64,000 bases of DNA, from assembly GCA_016702555.1 (NCBI GenBank), contig JADJDV010000006.1, positions 620,001 through 684,000 of the forward strand, written 5' to 3'. Positions 27,842 to 39,900 of the stretch are shown here, in pieces; the first letter of the stretch is position 1, and the number at the start of each line of letters is the position of its first letter. This stretch comes from Burkholderiales bacterium (lineage in GTDB: Bacteria > Pseudomonadota > Gammaproteobacteria > Burkholderiales > Burkholderiaceae_C). The notes under the pieces are model-generated. The model worked only from the letters and a program-made list of their open reading frames with translations, searched no databases and was not told where the DNA came from. The translations under genes were made by a program, and so were the position numbers.

Positions 27842-28210
27842 ATGCTGATATCGAATGCAACTCGTCCACCGGTGCCCGCAGGTCCGGTCGTGCCCACGCG
27901 CCGACCCGCCGGCGGCGGCGAGGTGGTGCTGGAGCGGGTGCCGCAGAAGGCCAAGCCGCCACAGATGTACCAGGTGGTGATGCTCAACGACGACTACACG
28001 CCGATGGAGTTCGTGGTGGTCGTGATACAGGAATTTTTCGGCAAGGACCGCGAGACCGCGACGCAGATCATGCTGAAGATCCACCTCGACGGCAAAGGCG
28101 TGTGCGGTGTGTACTCGCGCGACGTGGCGGCCACCAAGGTCGACCAGGTGCTGGATGCCGCCAAGCAGGCGGGCCATCCGCTGCAGTGCGTCAGCGAGCC
28201 GATCGAATGA
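27842..28210 (+). CDS. clpS: ATP-dependent Clp protease adaptor ClpS
   Basis: The protein of about 122 aa has a disordered Pro-rich N-terminus followed by the ClpS fold: PPQMYQVVMLNDDYTPMEFV with the N-degron pocket DDYTPMEFV, and IHLDGKGVCGVYSRDVAATK. It delivers N-end-rule substrates to ClpA, encoded directly downstream. An in-frame ATG at 27833 would add three residues; neither start has a clear ribosome site. Confidence 0.95.
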   Translation: MLISNATRPPVPAGPVVPTRRPAGGGEVVLERVPQKAKPPQMYQVVMLNDDYTPMEFVVVVIQEFFGKDRETATQIMLKIHLDGKGVCGVYSRDVAATKVDQVLDAAKQAGHPLQCVSEPIE

Positions 28211-28321
28211 GCTTGTCCACCCGAGCGGAGATGCTGGCGTTGAAACCGAACGAACTTCCCCCATCTGCTACTGTCGAAGCCGTGAGACATCGTAAGCTCG
28301 CGGCGTAAAGGAAACCCCACC

Positions 28322-30661
<2,340 letters not shown>

Positions 30662-30682
30662 TCGTCCGCCAGGCTTGACGTG

Positions 30683-30709
30683 AAAAAGCCGGTCACCGAC
30701 CGGTTTTTT
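30683..30709 (+). terminator. Rho-independent terminator after clpA
   Basis: A CCGGTC/GACCGG stem with a 3-base loop, preceded by AAAAAG and followed by TTTTTT, lies 22 bp after the clpA stop. The A-run means it could work on both strands. Confidence 0.9.
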
Positions 30710-30744
30710 CATGGGCGCTCGCCGTGCTGGTTATGCTTGGCGCC

Positions 30745-32196
30745 ATGGCCGCCCACACCTTTCTCTGGCACGACTACGAAACCTTTGGCACCCGTCCGCG
30801 CCGCGACTGGCCGGCGCAGTTCGCGGCCATCCGCACCGATGCGGAACTGAACGAAATCGGCGAGCCGCTGATGCTGTACTGCCAGCCGCCGACCGACCGC
30901 CTGCCCGAGCCGGAAGCCTGCCTGATCACCGGCATCACGCCGCAGGCATGCGCCGCCAGGGGCCTGCCCGAGCATCGGTTTGCCGCGCGCATCCACGCCG
31001 CGCTGGCCGAGCCGGGCACCATCGGCGTCGGCTACAACTCGATCCGCTTCGACGACGAGGTGACGCGCTTTCTGCTGTGGCGCAATCTGATGGAGCCCTA
31101 CGGCCGCGAATGGCAGAACGGCTGTGGCCGCTGGGACCTGCTGGATGTGGTGCGCTGCGCCCATGCGCTGCGGCCCGAGGGCATCGAATGGCCGCTGGGT
31201 GAGGACGGCCACGCCAGCTTCAAGCTGGAGCGTCTGAGCGCCGCCAACGGCCTGGCGCACGAGTCGGCGCACGACGCGCTGTCGGACGTGCGCGCCACCA
31301 TCGCGCTGGCGCGTCTGCTGCGGCAACGGCAGCCGAAGCTGTTCGAGTTCTGCCTGTCGCTGCACAAGAAGGACCGGGTGGCGCGAGAGCTTGGATTGCC
31401 GACCACGCTGCGCGAAGCGCGGCCCTTTCTGCACGTCAGCGGCCGCTTTGGCGCCGCGCGTGGCTGCATCGCGCTGATGGCGCCGCTGGCCATGCACCCG
31501 ACCAACAAGAACGCGCTGCTGGCCTGGGATTTGAGTCAGGATCCGGCCGAACTGGCTGAACTCAAGGCGGACGAGATGCGCACACGCTTGTTCACCGCCA
31601 GCGCCGATCTGCCCGACGGTGTGGCGCGGCTGCCCATCAAGGGCGTGCACCTGAACAAATCGCCCATCGTGATTTCCAACCTGAAGACGCTGCGCCCCGA
31701 ACTGGCCGAGCGCTGGGGCATCGACCTGGCGCTGGCCGAGCGCCATTTCGAGCGTCTGCGCGCGCTGCCCGATCTGAGCCTGCTGTGGCCGCAGGTGTAC
31801 GCACCGCCGGCCCCGGACGGCGCGGTGGACGTGGACGAGGATTTGTACGGCGGCTTCCTGAGCGACGCCGACCGGCGTCGCCTGGAGCGCCTGCGCGCCC
31901 TGAATCCGCAGGCACTGGCGGCCGCGCGCAGCGGCTTCGACGACGCGCGCCTGCCGGAGCTGTTGCTGCGCTACCGCGCGCGCAACTTTCCCGACACGCT
32001 CAACGAATCCGAGCGCGTGCAGTGGCAGGCGCACCGGGCGGCGCGGCTGCTGCATGGCGAGGCGGGGGCGCTGACCATCCAGGGCCTGTTCGACCGCATT
32101 GATGCGCTGGCCGACGGCGTGGACGACGAGCGCGGGCAGGGCGTGCTGGAGGCGCTGTACGACTGGGCCGAGCAGCTGGCGCCCGAGCACGCCTGA
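30745..32196 (+). CDS. sbcB: Exodeoxyribonuclease I
   Basis: The 483-aa enzyme opens with the DnaQ-like Exo I motif LWHDYETFGTRPRRDWPAQF. It contains GVGYNSIRFDDEVTRFLLWR and, in ExoIII, AHESAHDALSDVRATIALA, followed by the SH3-like and C-terminal helical domains of the family. It digests single-stranded DNA 3' to 5' in recombination and mismatch repair. The ATG at 30745 is chosen because MAAHTFLWHDYE matches the family start. Confidence 0.96.
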   Translation: MAAHTFLWHDYETFGTRPRRDWPAQFAAIRTDAELNEIGEPLMLYCQPPTDRLPEPEACLITGITPQACAARGLPEHRFAARIHAALAEPGTIGVGYNSIRFDDEVTRFLLWRNLMEPYGREWQNGCGRWDLLDVVRCAHALRPEGIEWPLGEDGHASFKLERLSAANGLAHESAHDALSDVRATIALARLLRQRQPKLFEFCLSLHKKDRVARELGLPTTLREARPFLHVSGRFGAARGCIALMAPLAMHPTNKNALLAWDLSQDPAELAELKADEMRTRLFTASADLPDGVARLPIKGVHLNKSPIVISNLKTLRPELAERWGIDLALAERHFERLRALPDLSLLWPQVYAPPAPDGAVDVDEDLYGGFLSDADRRRLERLRALNPQALAAARSGFDDARLPELLLRYRARNFPDTLNESERVQWQAHRAARLLHGEAGALTIQGLFDRIDALADGVDDERGQGVLEALYDWAEQLAPEHA

Positions 32197-32218
32197 ACCC
32201 TGGGGCCGTGGGCAAGCC

Positions 32219-32794
32219 CTACGCGCGCAACGCCGCCCACCACAGGCGCGCCCGCATGCCCAGCTCGCTGGTGTAGCCCACGCTGGCGCTGCGCACCTGG
32301 CCACTGGCATCGATGACGACGAAGGCCGGCACCGCGCCGATGCCGTAGCGCCGCGTCAGCTCGCCGCGCGCATCGACCACCGTCGGCCAATCCAGGCCGC
32401 GCCGGCCCAGCGCCTGCCGCACCGCGGCCACGTCACCCGATTGCAGCGCCACCGTCAGCACCGGCCAGTCGGCGCCGACGCGGCTGACGTTGGACTGCTG
32501 CAACTTGCAGATCGGGCAGCTCTCGGCCCAGAAGTTGAGCGCCACCGGCCGCCCCGGATGCGCCGCTTGCCACTGCGCCAGCGACAGTTGCTGGTCGGCC
32601 TGCACGCTGACGGCCGGCAGGCTGAAGGCGGGCGCCGGTCCGCGTGGCACCTCACTGGCGCGCCAGTGCTGCGCGCCCAGCCACACCGTGAGTAGCAGCG
32701 CCAGCGTGAGTGCGCGCTGGCGCCAGACGCGCCCGCGCGAGTCGGCCGGCGACCTCGGGTTTGTGCGCATCCACGCGGAGCTTTTTGGCCTCAT
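32219..32794 (-). CDS. Membrane-anchored thioredoxin-fold protein (TlpA/ScsD-like)
   Basis: The 191-aa protein has a basic N-terminus, one transmembrane helix (LTLALLLTVWLGAQHW) and a periplasmic thioredoxin-like domain. The redox motif is CPIC in NFWAESCPICKLQQSN, and the cis-Pro loop is IGAVPAFVVID. It probably acts as a periplasmic thiol-disulfide reductase. A start at 32770 (MRTNPRS) is also possible. Confidence 0.88.
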   Translation of the reverse strand: MRPKSSAWMRTNPRSPADSRGRVWRQRALTLALLLTVWLGAQHWRASEVPRGPAPAFSLPAVSVQADQQLSLAQWQAAHPGRPVALNFWAESCPICKLQQSNVSRVGADWPVLTVALQSGDVAAVRQALGRRGLDWPTVVDARGELTRRYGIGAVPAFVVIDASGQVRSASVGYTSELGMRARLWWAALRA

Positions 32795-32848
32795 GCGACA
32801 GGCATACTACGTGATTCCCCCATTGATGACACCGAGAGGAGAGTGGCG

Positions 32849-34213
32849 TTGAGCACCCAGACCAAGTACCTGTTGCAGGAAAGCCAGATGCCCAAGTTCT
32901 GGTACAACATCCAGGCCGACCTGCCGCAGCCGCTGCCGCCGGTGCTGCATCCGGGCACTTTGCAGCCGATCGGGCCGGACGATCTGGCGCCGCTGTTCCC
33001 GATGTCGCTGATCCTGCAGGAAGTCAGCACCGAGCGCGAGATCGAGATTCCCGAGCCGGTGCGCGAGGTGTTCCGCCTGTGGCGCCCGGCGCCGCTGTTT
33101 CGCGCCCACCGGCTGGAGCAGGCCCTGGGCACGCCGGCCAAGATCTTCTACAAGTACGAGGGCGTCAGCCCGGCCGGCAGCCACAAGCCCAATTCGGCGA
33201 TTCCGCAGGCCTTCTTCAACAAGGAAGCCGGCGTCAAGCGCCTGTCCACCGAGACCGGTGCCGGCCAGTGGGGTAGCTCACTGGCGATGGCCGGGCAGTT
33301 GTTCGGGCTTGACGTCACCATCTACCAGGTGCGCGTCAGCTACGACCAGAAGCCCTATCGCCGCGCGCTGATGGAAACCTATGGCGCGCGCTGCGTGGCC
33401 TCGCCCAGCAACGAGACCGAATACGGCCGCAAGGTGCTGGCCGAGCGGCCGGATCACCCGGGCAGCCTCGGCATCGCCATCAGCGAGGCGGTCGAGATTG
33501 CCGCCCAGAACGACGACACCAAGTACGCGCTGGGCTCGGTGCTCAACCACGTGCTGCTGCACCAGACCATCATCGGCCTGGAGGCGATGGAGCAGATGCA
33601 CATGGCCGATGCCTGGCCCGACGTCATCATCGGCTGCACCGGCGGCGGCAGCAACTTCGCCGGCATCGCCTTCCCCTTCATCGGCCATGGCCTGCGCGGC
33701 GGCGCCAAGCCGCGCATCCTGGCGGTGGAGCCGGCCGCCTGCCCCAGCCTGACGCGCGGCAAGTACGCCTACGACTTCGGCGACACCGGCCACATGACGC
33801 CGCTGACCAAGATGCACACCCTGGGCAGCACCTTCACGCCGCCCGGCTTTCATGCCGGTGGCCTGCGCTACCACGGCATGGCGCCGCTCATCAGCCATTG
33901 CAAGGAGCTGGGGCTGCTCGAAGCCGTGGCCTACACCCAGGGCGAATGCTTCGCCGCCGGCGTGCAGTTCGCGCGCACCGAGGGCATCGTGCCGGCGCCG
34001 GAGGCCAATCACGCCGTCAAGGGCGCGATCGAGGAAGCGCTGCGCTGCAAGCGCGAGGGCAAGGCAGAGACCATCCTGTTCAACCTGAGCGGCCATGGTC
34101 ACTTCGACATGGGCGCCTACCAGGCCTACTTCTCGGGCAGCCTGAAGGACGAGCACTACGACGAGAAGGAACTGGCGCAGGCGCTGTCGGGTCTGCCGGC
34201 GGTGCCGGCCTGA
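32849..34213 (+). CDS. TrpB2-type tryptophan synthase beta-like PLP enzyme
   Basis: The protein of about 454 aa matches the TrpB2 branch: RPAPLFRAHRLEQALGTPAK, the PLP-lysine motif SPAGSHKPNSAIPQAF, TETGAGQWGSSLA and GCTGGGSNFAGIAFPFIG. It can join indole and serine to tryptophan, or serve as an indole-salvage or related beta-replacement enzyme. The TTG at 32849 has AGGAGA at good spacing; a GTG at 32843 is alternative. No trpA is adjacent. Confidence 0.92.
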   Translation: MSTQTKYLLQESQMPKFWYNIQADLPQPLPPVLHPGTLQPIGPDDLAPLFPMSLILQEVSTEREIEIPEPVREVFRLWRPAPLFRAHRLEQALGTPAKIFYKYEGVSPAGSHKPNSAIPQAFFNKEAGVKRLSTETGAGQWGSSLAMAGQLFGLDVTIYQVRVSYDQKPYRRALMETYGARCVASPSNETEYGRKVLAERPDHPGSLGIAISEAVEIAAQNDDTKYALGSVLNHVLLHQTIIGLEAMEQMHMADAWPDVIIGCTGGGSNFAGIAFPFIGHGLRGGAKPRILAVEPAACPSLTRGKYAYDFGDTGHMTPLTKMHTLGSTFTPPGFHAGGLRYHGMAPLISHCKELGLLEAVAYTQGECFAAGVQFARTEGIVPAPEANHAVKGAIEEALRCKREGKAETILFNLSGHGHFDMGAYQAYFSGSLKDEHYDEKELAQALSGLPAVPA

Positions 34214-34296
34214 GGCGCCGTGCCGGGCGGTGGCATATCCTGTAGCGATGCTGCCCCGTCCGGCTTTTCCGTTCTTCCTGATGGGGAGTTGCCGTC

Positions 34297-34584
34297 ATGA
34301 GTGAGGCCTACGTGGTCGGCCACATCACCGTCAAGCGGCCGGAGCAATGGGACGAATACCGCGCCCGGGTGCCCGCGACGCTGGCGCCGTGGGGTGCCGA
34401 GCTGGTGTTTCGCGGGCAACAACGGCCGGCGCTGGCGGGTGAGCTGTCACACCCCGACATCGTGGTGATCCGCTTTCCCAGCCTCGACGCGGTCAATGGC
34501 TGGTTTGCCTCGGCCGCGTACCAGGCGCTCATCCCGCTGCGGCAACAGGCGGCCGAGGTGGTGCTGTTGTCTTACGAGGCCTGA
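34297..34584 (+). CDS. DUF1330 family protein
   Basis: The 95-aa protein has the small ferredoxin-like alpha/beta fold of DUF1330: EAYVVGHITVKRPEQWDEYR, DIVVIRFPSLDAVNGWFASA and YQALIPLRQQAAEVVLLSYE. The family function is unknown. It follows the TrpB2-like gene in the same direction with an 83-bp gap. Confidence 0.9.
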   Translation: MSEAYVVGHITVKRPEQWDEYRARVPATLAPWGAELVFRGQQRPALAGELSHPDIVVIRFPSLDAVNGWFASAAYQALIPLRQQAAEVVLLSYEA

Positions 34585-34620
34585 TCCGACCGGTCCCGCG
34601 CGCCGCGTGGGCGCAGGCGC

Positions 34621-35358
34621 TCACTGCCCGTCGAACAGCTCCAGCAGGCGATCCAGCCCGCCCATGTCGATCGCCACCCTGGCCTGATCGCGCACCTTGG
34701 GCTTGGCGCGGTAGGCGACCGACAGGCCGACGGCGTCCATCATCTCCAGGTCGTTGGCGCCGTCGCCCATGGCAATCGCCTGGCTGGGGTCGCAGCCGAT
34801 CAGGCTGCAGGTGCGCAGCACGGTCTGGCGCTTCATGGCGCCGTCGCAGATGTCGCCCCAGCTTTGCGGCAGGATGCGGCCCGTCAAGGCGCCATCGACG
34901 ATTTCCAGCTTGTTGGCACGGGCGAAATCCAGCGCCAGCCGGTCGCGCAGCCGGTCGGCGAAGTAGGTGAAGCCGCCCGACACCAGCAAGATTTTCAGCC
35001 CCGCGGCCTTGCAGGCCAGCACCAGTTCGGCCGCGCCGGGGTTCAGGCGCAGGCGGGCGCGGTAGACCTGCATCAGGTGCTCCTCGCGCACGCCTTCGAG
35101 CATGGCGACGCGGCGGCGCAGGCTTTCCTTGTAGTCGGTGATCTCGCCGCGCATGGCGGCCTCGGTGATGGCGGCGACCTCGGCCTTGCGGCCGGCGGCG
35201 TCGGCGATCTCGTCGACGCATTCGATGTTGATCAGGGTCGAATCCATGTCGAACGCGATCAGCTTGAAGTCGCGCAGCACCAGCGGCGGCGCGACTCCGC
35301 GCAGCGTCAGGCCGGGGCTGATCTCGCGTGGGCAGTCGGAGGGAAGAGGGGCGCTCAT
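34621..35358 (-). CDS. serB: Phosphoserine phosphatase
   Basis: The 245-aa HAD-family enzyme has motif I LIAFDMDSTLINIECVDEIA, motif II LLVSGGFTYFADRL, and motif III/IV AIAMGDGANDLEMM. It removes phosphate from phosphoserine in the last step of serine synthesis. The start at 35358 (MSAPLPSD) is chosen over a longer frame. There is no N-terminal ACT domain as in some longer SerB proteins. Confidence 0.96.
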   Translation of the reverse strand: MSAPLPSDCPREISPGLTLRGVAPPLVLRDFKLIAFDMDSTLINIECVDEIADAAGRKAEVAAITEAAMRGEITDYKESLRRRVAMLEGVREEHLMQVYRARLRLNPGAAELVLACKAAGLKILLVSGGFTYFADRLRDRLALDFARANKLEIVDGALTGRILPQSWGDICDGAMKRQTVLRTCSLIGCDPSQAIAMGDGANDLEMMDAVGLSVAYRAKPKVRDQARVAIDMGGLDRLLELFDGQ

Positions 35359-35501
35359 CTGCTTCGTTATCGATAGCTGCAATAGTCCGCGAATTCAGCG
35401 CGGATCGTGATGCACCCGATTATCCATGGCGCGCGGCGGCCTTGCGTGCGCCGGCCGGGAATGGGGAAAAGCGGTGCCGGCAAGCGCAGCCGGCGGCGCC
35501 T

Positions 35502-36185
35502 TCAATCGGCGCGGTGCTGCGCCACCCGCGCCGGCGCTGTGCCGTCGGCAAACGGGAACACGCTGGCGATCGGCTTGGTCTCCGGCAGCACGTACACCAC
35601 GCCCGCCGAGCGGCTGAACATCAGGTCGACGTAGCGATCGTAGAAGTTCGCCGGAACATTGACGCAGCCAAAGGAAATGCGGTTGTCGGCCACGGTGGGC
35701 GTGAGCAGACGCTTGGTGCGGAATTCGTTCGGCACGTTGCGCACCCGGTGCATCGATAGGGCATTCTCGTAGTCGAGCCAGACGATGTCCTCGCCCTTGT
35801 GGTTCTTGCCAGGTTCGGTGACGTAGCGGCCCGCCGAGGTGATCTTTTCGTGCAGCTTGACCCTGGACAGCGGACGCTGGCCGATGTCGGCCGGTGCCAC
35901 GTCGCCCGTGGCCTGGCCCACCAGCACGGGGGTGTGCGCGACGGCATGGCCCTGTTTGTCGAAGAGCCACAGCGTCGCCGCCTGTTTGTCGATGACACCG
36001 AAGGCGCGGCCTTCGGCGTCGCCGCTGCGCGTCACGCTGCTGGCGAACTCGCTGACGCGGCTGGCCGCGGCGGCATCGGGCGGTGCGTAGGCGTCACCGT
36101 CGGTGCCGGTCGCCATGACATGACCCGCCGTCGCCAAGGCCAGCGCGCAGAGAGTTTGACGACAGAAGACGCGAAGGGAAGGCAT
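35502..36185 (-). CDS. L,D-transpeptidase (YkuD) family protein, exported
   Basis: The 227-aa protein has a signal peptide (MPSLRVFCRQTLCALALATAG) and a YkuD domain whose catalytic motif is ISFGCVNVPANFYD with the active Cys. It would cross-link peptidoglycan or attach proteins in the periplasm. Phe replaces the His often found before the Gly-Cys pair, as in related proteobacterial members. No peptidoglycan-binding domain is seen. Confidence 0.88.
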   Translation of the reverse strand: MPSLRVFCRQTLCALALATAGHVMATGTDGDAYAPPDAAAASRVSEFASSVTRSGDAEGRAFGVIDKQAATLWLFDKQGHAVAHTPVLVGQATGDVAPADIGQRPLSRVKLHEKITSAGRYVTEPGKNHKGEDIVWLDYENALSMHRVRNVPNEFRTKRLLTPTVADNRISFGCVNVPANFYDRYVDLMFSRSAGVVYVLPETKPIASVFPFADGTAPARVAQHRAD

Positions 36186-36367
36186 GAACGGAGTTTTTGA
36201 GCGCGCTGCCGCACGAGTTGAAATCGAGAAAGACTTCAGCTTATACCCGCTGATCGCCTGTTGAGTTCCGCACCGATGGTGTGATCAGCCAGAAAACCAG
36301 ATGAAAGCGGGTTTGTTGCCGCTGCACCACGCGCTTGCGCGTGCTGCGCTTTGTGCGCAGCGGCATC

Positions 36368-36395
36368 AAAAAGAGCCTCGTAGGGCGAGGCTCTT
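36368..36395 (-). terminator. Rho-independent terminator after the polyproline gene
   Basis: On the minus strand AGAGCCTCG pairs with CGAGGCTCT around a short loop and runs into TTTTT, 7 bp after the stop at 36402. Its position and direction fit the polyproline protein gene. Confidence 0.9.
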
Positions 36396-36401
36396 GCCGC
36401 A

Positions 36402-36755
36402 TCAACCGCGGTCAGGGCGCGCCGGGCGCGGTGCTGGGGGTGGCGGCGGCGGCGGCGGGGGCGGCGGAGGAGGTGCCACCGCAGGGGGCGGAGGCGGCGG
36501 AGGCGGCGGTGCCACTGGCGGTGGGGGCGGTGGGGGCGGTGGGGGCGGCGCCACGACGATCGGTGCTGGCGGTGCGACGTAAGGCCCGGTCGGGTTGAAC
36601 TCGCCGGCATCCGGGAAACCCCTCTCCTTGAACGGCGAGTTGGGCCACGAGCGGTCGCTGTTCTGCGCGCTCTGGTTGGGGTCGTCCTGCGCCATGGCCG
36701 GTCCGCTCAAGGCGGCGGCAATGGTGAGCAGGGCCACGGAAGTGAGTTTGGTCAT
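36402..36755 (-). CDS. Secreted polyproline protein
   Basis: The 117-aa protein has a signal peptide (MTKLTSVALLTIAAALSGPAMAQ), a short polar region (DDPNQSAQNSDRSWPNSPFK) and then three long runs of about 10-14 prolines separated by Val-Ala. It ends in an RP-rich tail. It has a ribosome site (AAGGAG) and its own terminator, so it is likely real despite low complexity. The proline runs would need EF-P to translate. Function is unknown, possibly envelope-spanning. Confidence 0.75.
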   Translation of the reverse strand: MTKLTSVALLTIAAALSGPAMAQDDPNQSAQNSDRSWPNSPFKERGFPDAGEFNPTGPYVAPPAPIVVAPPPPPPPPPPPVAPPPPPPPPPAVAPPPPPPPPPPPPPAPRPARPDRG

Positions 36756-36905
36756 CTCGTGCTCCTTGTAGGTTCTGGGGTGGCCGCGTGGTGCTGCCGG
36801 GACGCAGGGGTTTCACGCAAGGCCTGCGCCGACTTTAGGCGTCGCTCTGGCGCGCCGCTGTGGAACAGCGGCTGCTTCGGGTGTAGGACGTTGCGCTTTT
36901 CGCTG

Positions 36906-39900
36906 TCAGGCAGGCACGGCGGCGGGCTGCAGGTTGCGCAGCACGTCGCGCACCAGCTGCGCGCGATCTTTCGGCTCGGGCATGGCTTTTTCAATGCGCA
37001 GCTTGTCGTTGCCCGCCAGCTTGATGTGCTTGTTTTTCTGGATCATCTGGATGATGGCCATCGGATCAATCGGCGGGTTGGGCTTGAAGGCGATGTTGAT
37101 CACGCCGGGTGCCGCATCCACCTTCTGCACGCCATAGGGCTGGCTCAGGACCCGCAGGCGGTGCACGTCGATCAGGGTTTGCGCCTGCGGCGGCAGCTTG
37201 CCGAAGCGGTCGACGATTTCTTCCAGCAGCGTGTCGATCTGCTCGCTGGTCTTGGCGGTGGCCAGCTTCTTGTAGAACGACAGGCGCAGGTGCACGTCGC
37301 CGCAGTAGTCGTTGGGCAGCAGGGCGGGCGCGTGCAGGTTGATCTCGGTCACGGCCTGCATGGGGCTGAGCAGGTCGGGCTCCTTGCCGGCCTTCAATGC
37401 TTTCACCGCTTCGGCCAGCATCTCGTTGTAGAGCTGAAAGCCGATCTCCATCATGTTGCCGCTCTGGTTTTCGCCCAGCACTTCGCCGGCACCGCGGATT
37501 TCCAGGTCGTGCATGGCTAGGTAGAAGCCGCTGCCGAGTTCTTCCATTTGCTGGATGGCGTCGAGCCGTTGCGATGCCTGCTTGGTCAGGCTGTCGATCT
37601 CCGGCACCATCAGGTACGCATAGGCTTGGTGGTGGCTGCGGCCCACGCGGCCGCGCAACTGGTGCAGCTGCGCCAGGCCAAACTTGTCGGCGCGGCTGAT
37701 GACGATGGTGTTGGCGGTGGGCACGTCGATGCCGGTCTCGATGATGGTGGAGCACAGCAGCAGGTTGTGGCGTTGCGCCACGAAGTCGCGCATCACGCGC
37801 TCCAGCTCGCGCTCGGGCATCTGGCCGTGGGCGATGGCGATGCGCGCCTCGGGCAGGATCTCTTCCAGCTTCTGGCGGCGGTTCTCGATGGTCTCCACCT
37901 CGTTGTGCAGGAAGTACACCTGCCCGCCGCGCTTCAGCTCGCGCAGCACGGCTTCGCGGATCACGCCCGTGCCTTCGTTGCGCACAAAGGTCTTGATGGC
38001 CAGGCGGCGCTGCGGCGCGGTGGCGATCACGCTCAGATCGCGCAAGCCCTCCAGCGCCATGCCCATGGTGCGCGGGATGGGTGTCGCCGTCAGCGTCAGC
38101 ACATCCACTTCGGCGCGGAACTGCTTCATCTGCTCCTTGTGGCGCACGCCAAAACGGTGCTCCTCGTCGATGATGAGCAGGCCCAGGTTTTTGAATTGCG
38201 TCTTGTCGCTCAGCAGCTTGTGCGTGCCCACCACGATGTCCACGCTGCCGTCCTGAATGCCTTTGAGCGTGGCGCTCACCTCTTTGGTCGAGTTGAAGCG
38301 GCTCATGCCCGCCACCTTGACCGGCCACTTGGCAAAGCGGTCGGCCAGCGTCTGGTAGTGCTGCTCGGCCAGCAGCGTGGTGGGCGCCAAAAAGGCGACT
38401 TGCTTGCCGCCCGTGACGGCGACAAACGCCGCGCGCAGGGCAACTTCCGTTTTGCCAAAGCCCACGTCGCCGCACACCAGCCGATCCATCGGTTGCGGGC
38501 TGATCATGTCCTGCACCACGGCGTGGATGGCGGCTTTCTGGTCGGCGGTTTCCTCAAAGCCGAAGTCGTTGGCGAAGGCCTCGTAATCGTGCGGGCTGTA
38601 GCGGAAGGGGTGGCCCTCGCGCGCGGCGCGGCGGGCGTAGATGTTGAGCAGCTCGGCGGCGGCATCGCGCACCTGCTCGGCGGCCTTGCGCTTGGCTTTT
38701 TCCCACTGGCCGCTGCCCAGCTTGTGCAGGGGCGCCTCGTCCGCACTCACGCCGGTGTAGCGGCCAATCAGATGCAGTTGCGACACCGGCACGTACAGCG
38801 TGGCGTTGCCGGCGTATTCCAGGTGCAGCATTTCCTGCAGCGCGGGCGAGCCATCGGGTGCTTTTTCGCCTAGGTCCATGTTCACCAGCCCGCGGTAGCG
38901 GCCGATGCCGTGCTGCGCGTGCACCACCGGGTCGCCCACGTTCAGCTCGCTCAGATCCTTGATCAGCGCATCGACGTCGCTGACCTGCTCTTGCTTGCGG
39001 CGCCGGCGCGTGGTGGGGCCTTGGGCGAACAGCTCGGTCTCGGTGACGAAGTCGATGCCGGCTTCCATCCACGCAAAGCCTTGCGCCAGCGCGGCGGTGG
39101 CGATGCCGGTGGGTTCGTCGCTGGCCTGGAACTCGGCCAGCGAATCGAAGGCCGGCGGGTTCAGGCCGCTGGCGCGCAGAAAGTCGAGCAGGCTCTCGCG
39201 CCGACCATCGCTTTCGGCCAACACCAGCGCGCGGTGCGGGCTGGCGCGCAGGTGGGCTTGCAGGCGCGACAGCGGGTCGTCGGCGCTGCGTACCACGGTG
39301 AGGTCGGGCAGGTGGTCGATTCGACGAAGGGGCTGTCTTCTTTCTCCCTCCCCGCTGGGGAGGGTTGGGGTGGGGGCCGCGCCCGTGCTGCCGGCAGCCG
39401 CAGCTGGCCCCTCCCAGCCTCCCCCAGCGGGGGGAGGGGCAAAACCACGCACCGCCAGTTGTGCATGGGGCTTGGCCTGGACATAGAACTCTTCTGCATC
39501 CAAGAACAGCGCTTCAGGCGGCAGCACCGGCCGCTCGGGGTCGCCCTGCGCCAGTCGGTAGCGCTCGCGTGTGTCTTGCGCAAACTGCTGAAAGGCGGCC
39601 TCCAGGTCGCCATGCAGCACCAACGTCGCATCCGGCCCCAGGTAATCGAACACCGTGGCCGTGTCGTCAAAGAACAGCGGCAGGTAGTACTCGATGCCCG
39701 CCGTGGCCACGCCATTGCCCATGTCCTTGTAGATGCGGCTGCGCGTGGGGTCGCCCTCCAGCAGCTCGCGCCAGCGGCTGCGGAACTTGGCGCGTGCCTC
39801 GTCGTGCGTGGGGAATTCGCGCCCGGGCAGCAGGCGCACCTCGGGCACGGGGTACAGGCTGCGCTGCGTGTCGGGGTCGAAGGCGCGGATCGAGTCGATC

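Noticed and set aside
36430..36590. CRISPR-like or tandem DNA repeat array
   Set aside because: The repeated GGCGG/GGGGGC pattern is the codon use of proline runs in one protein, without spacers.
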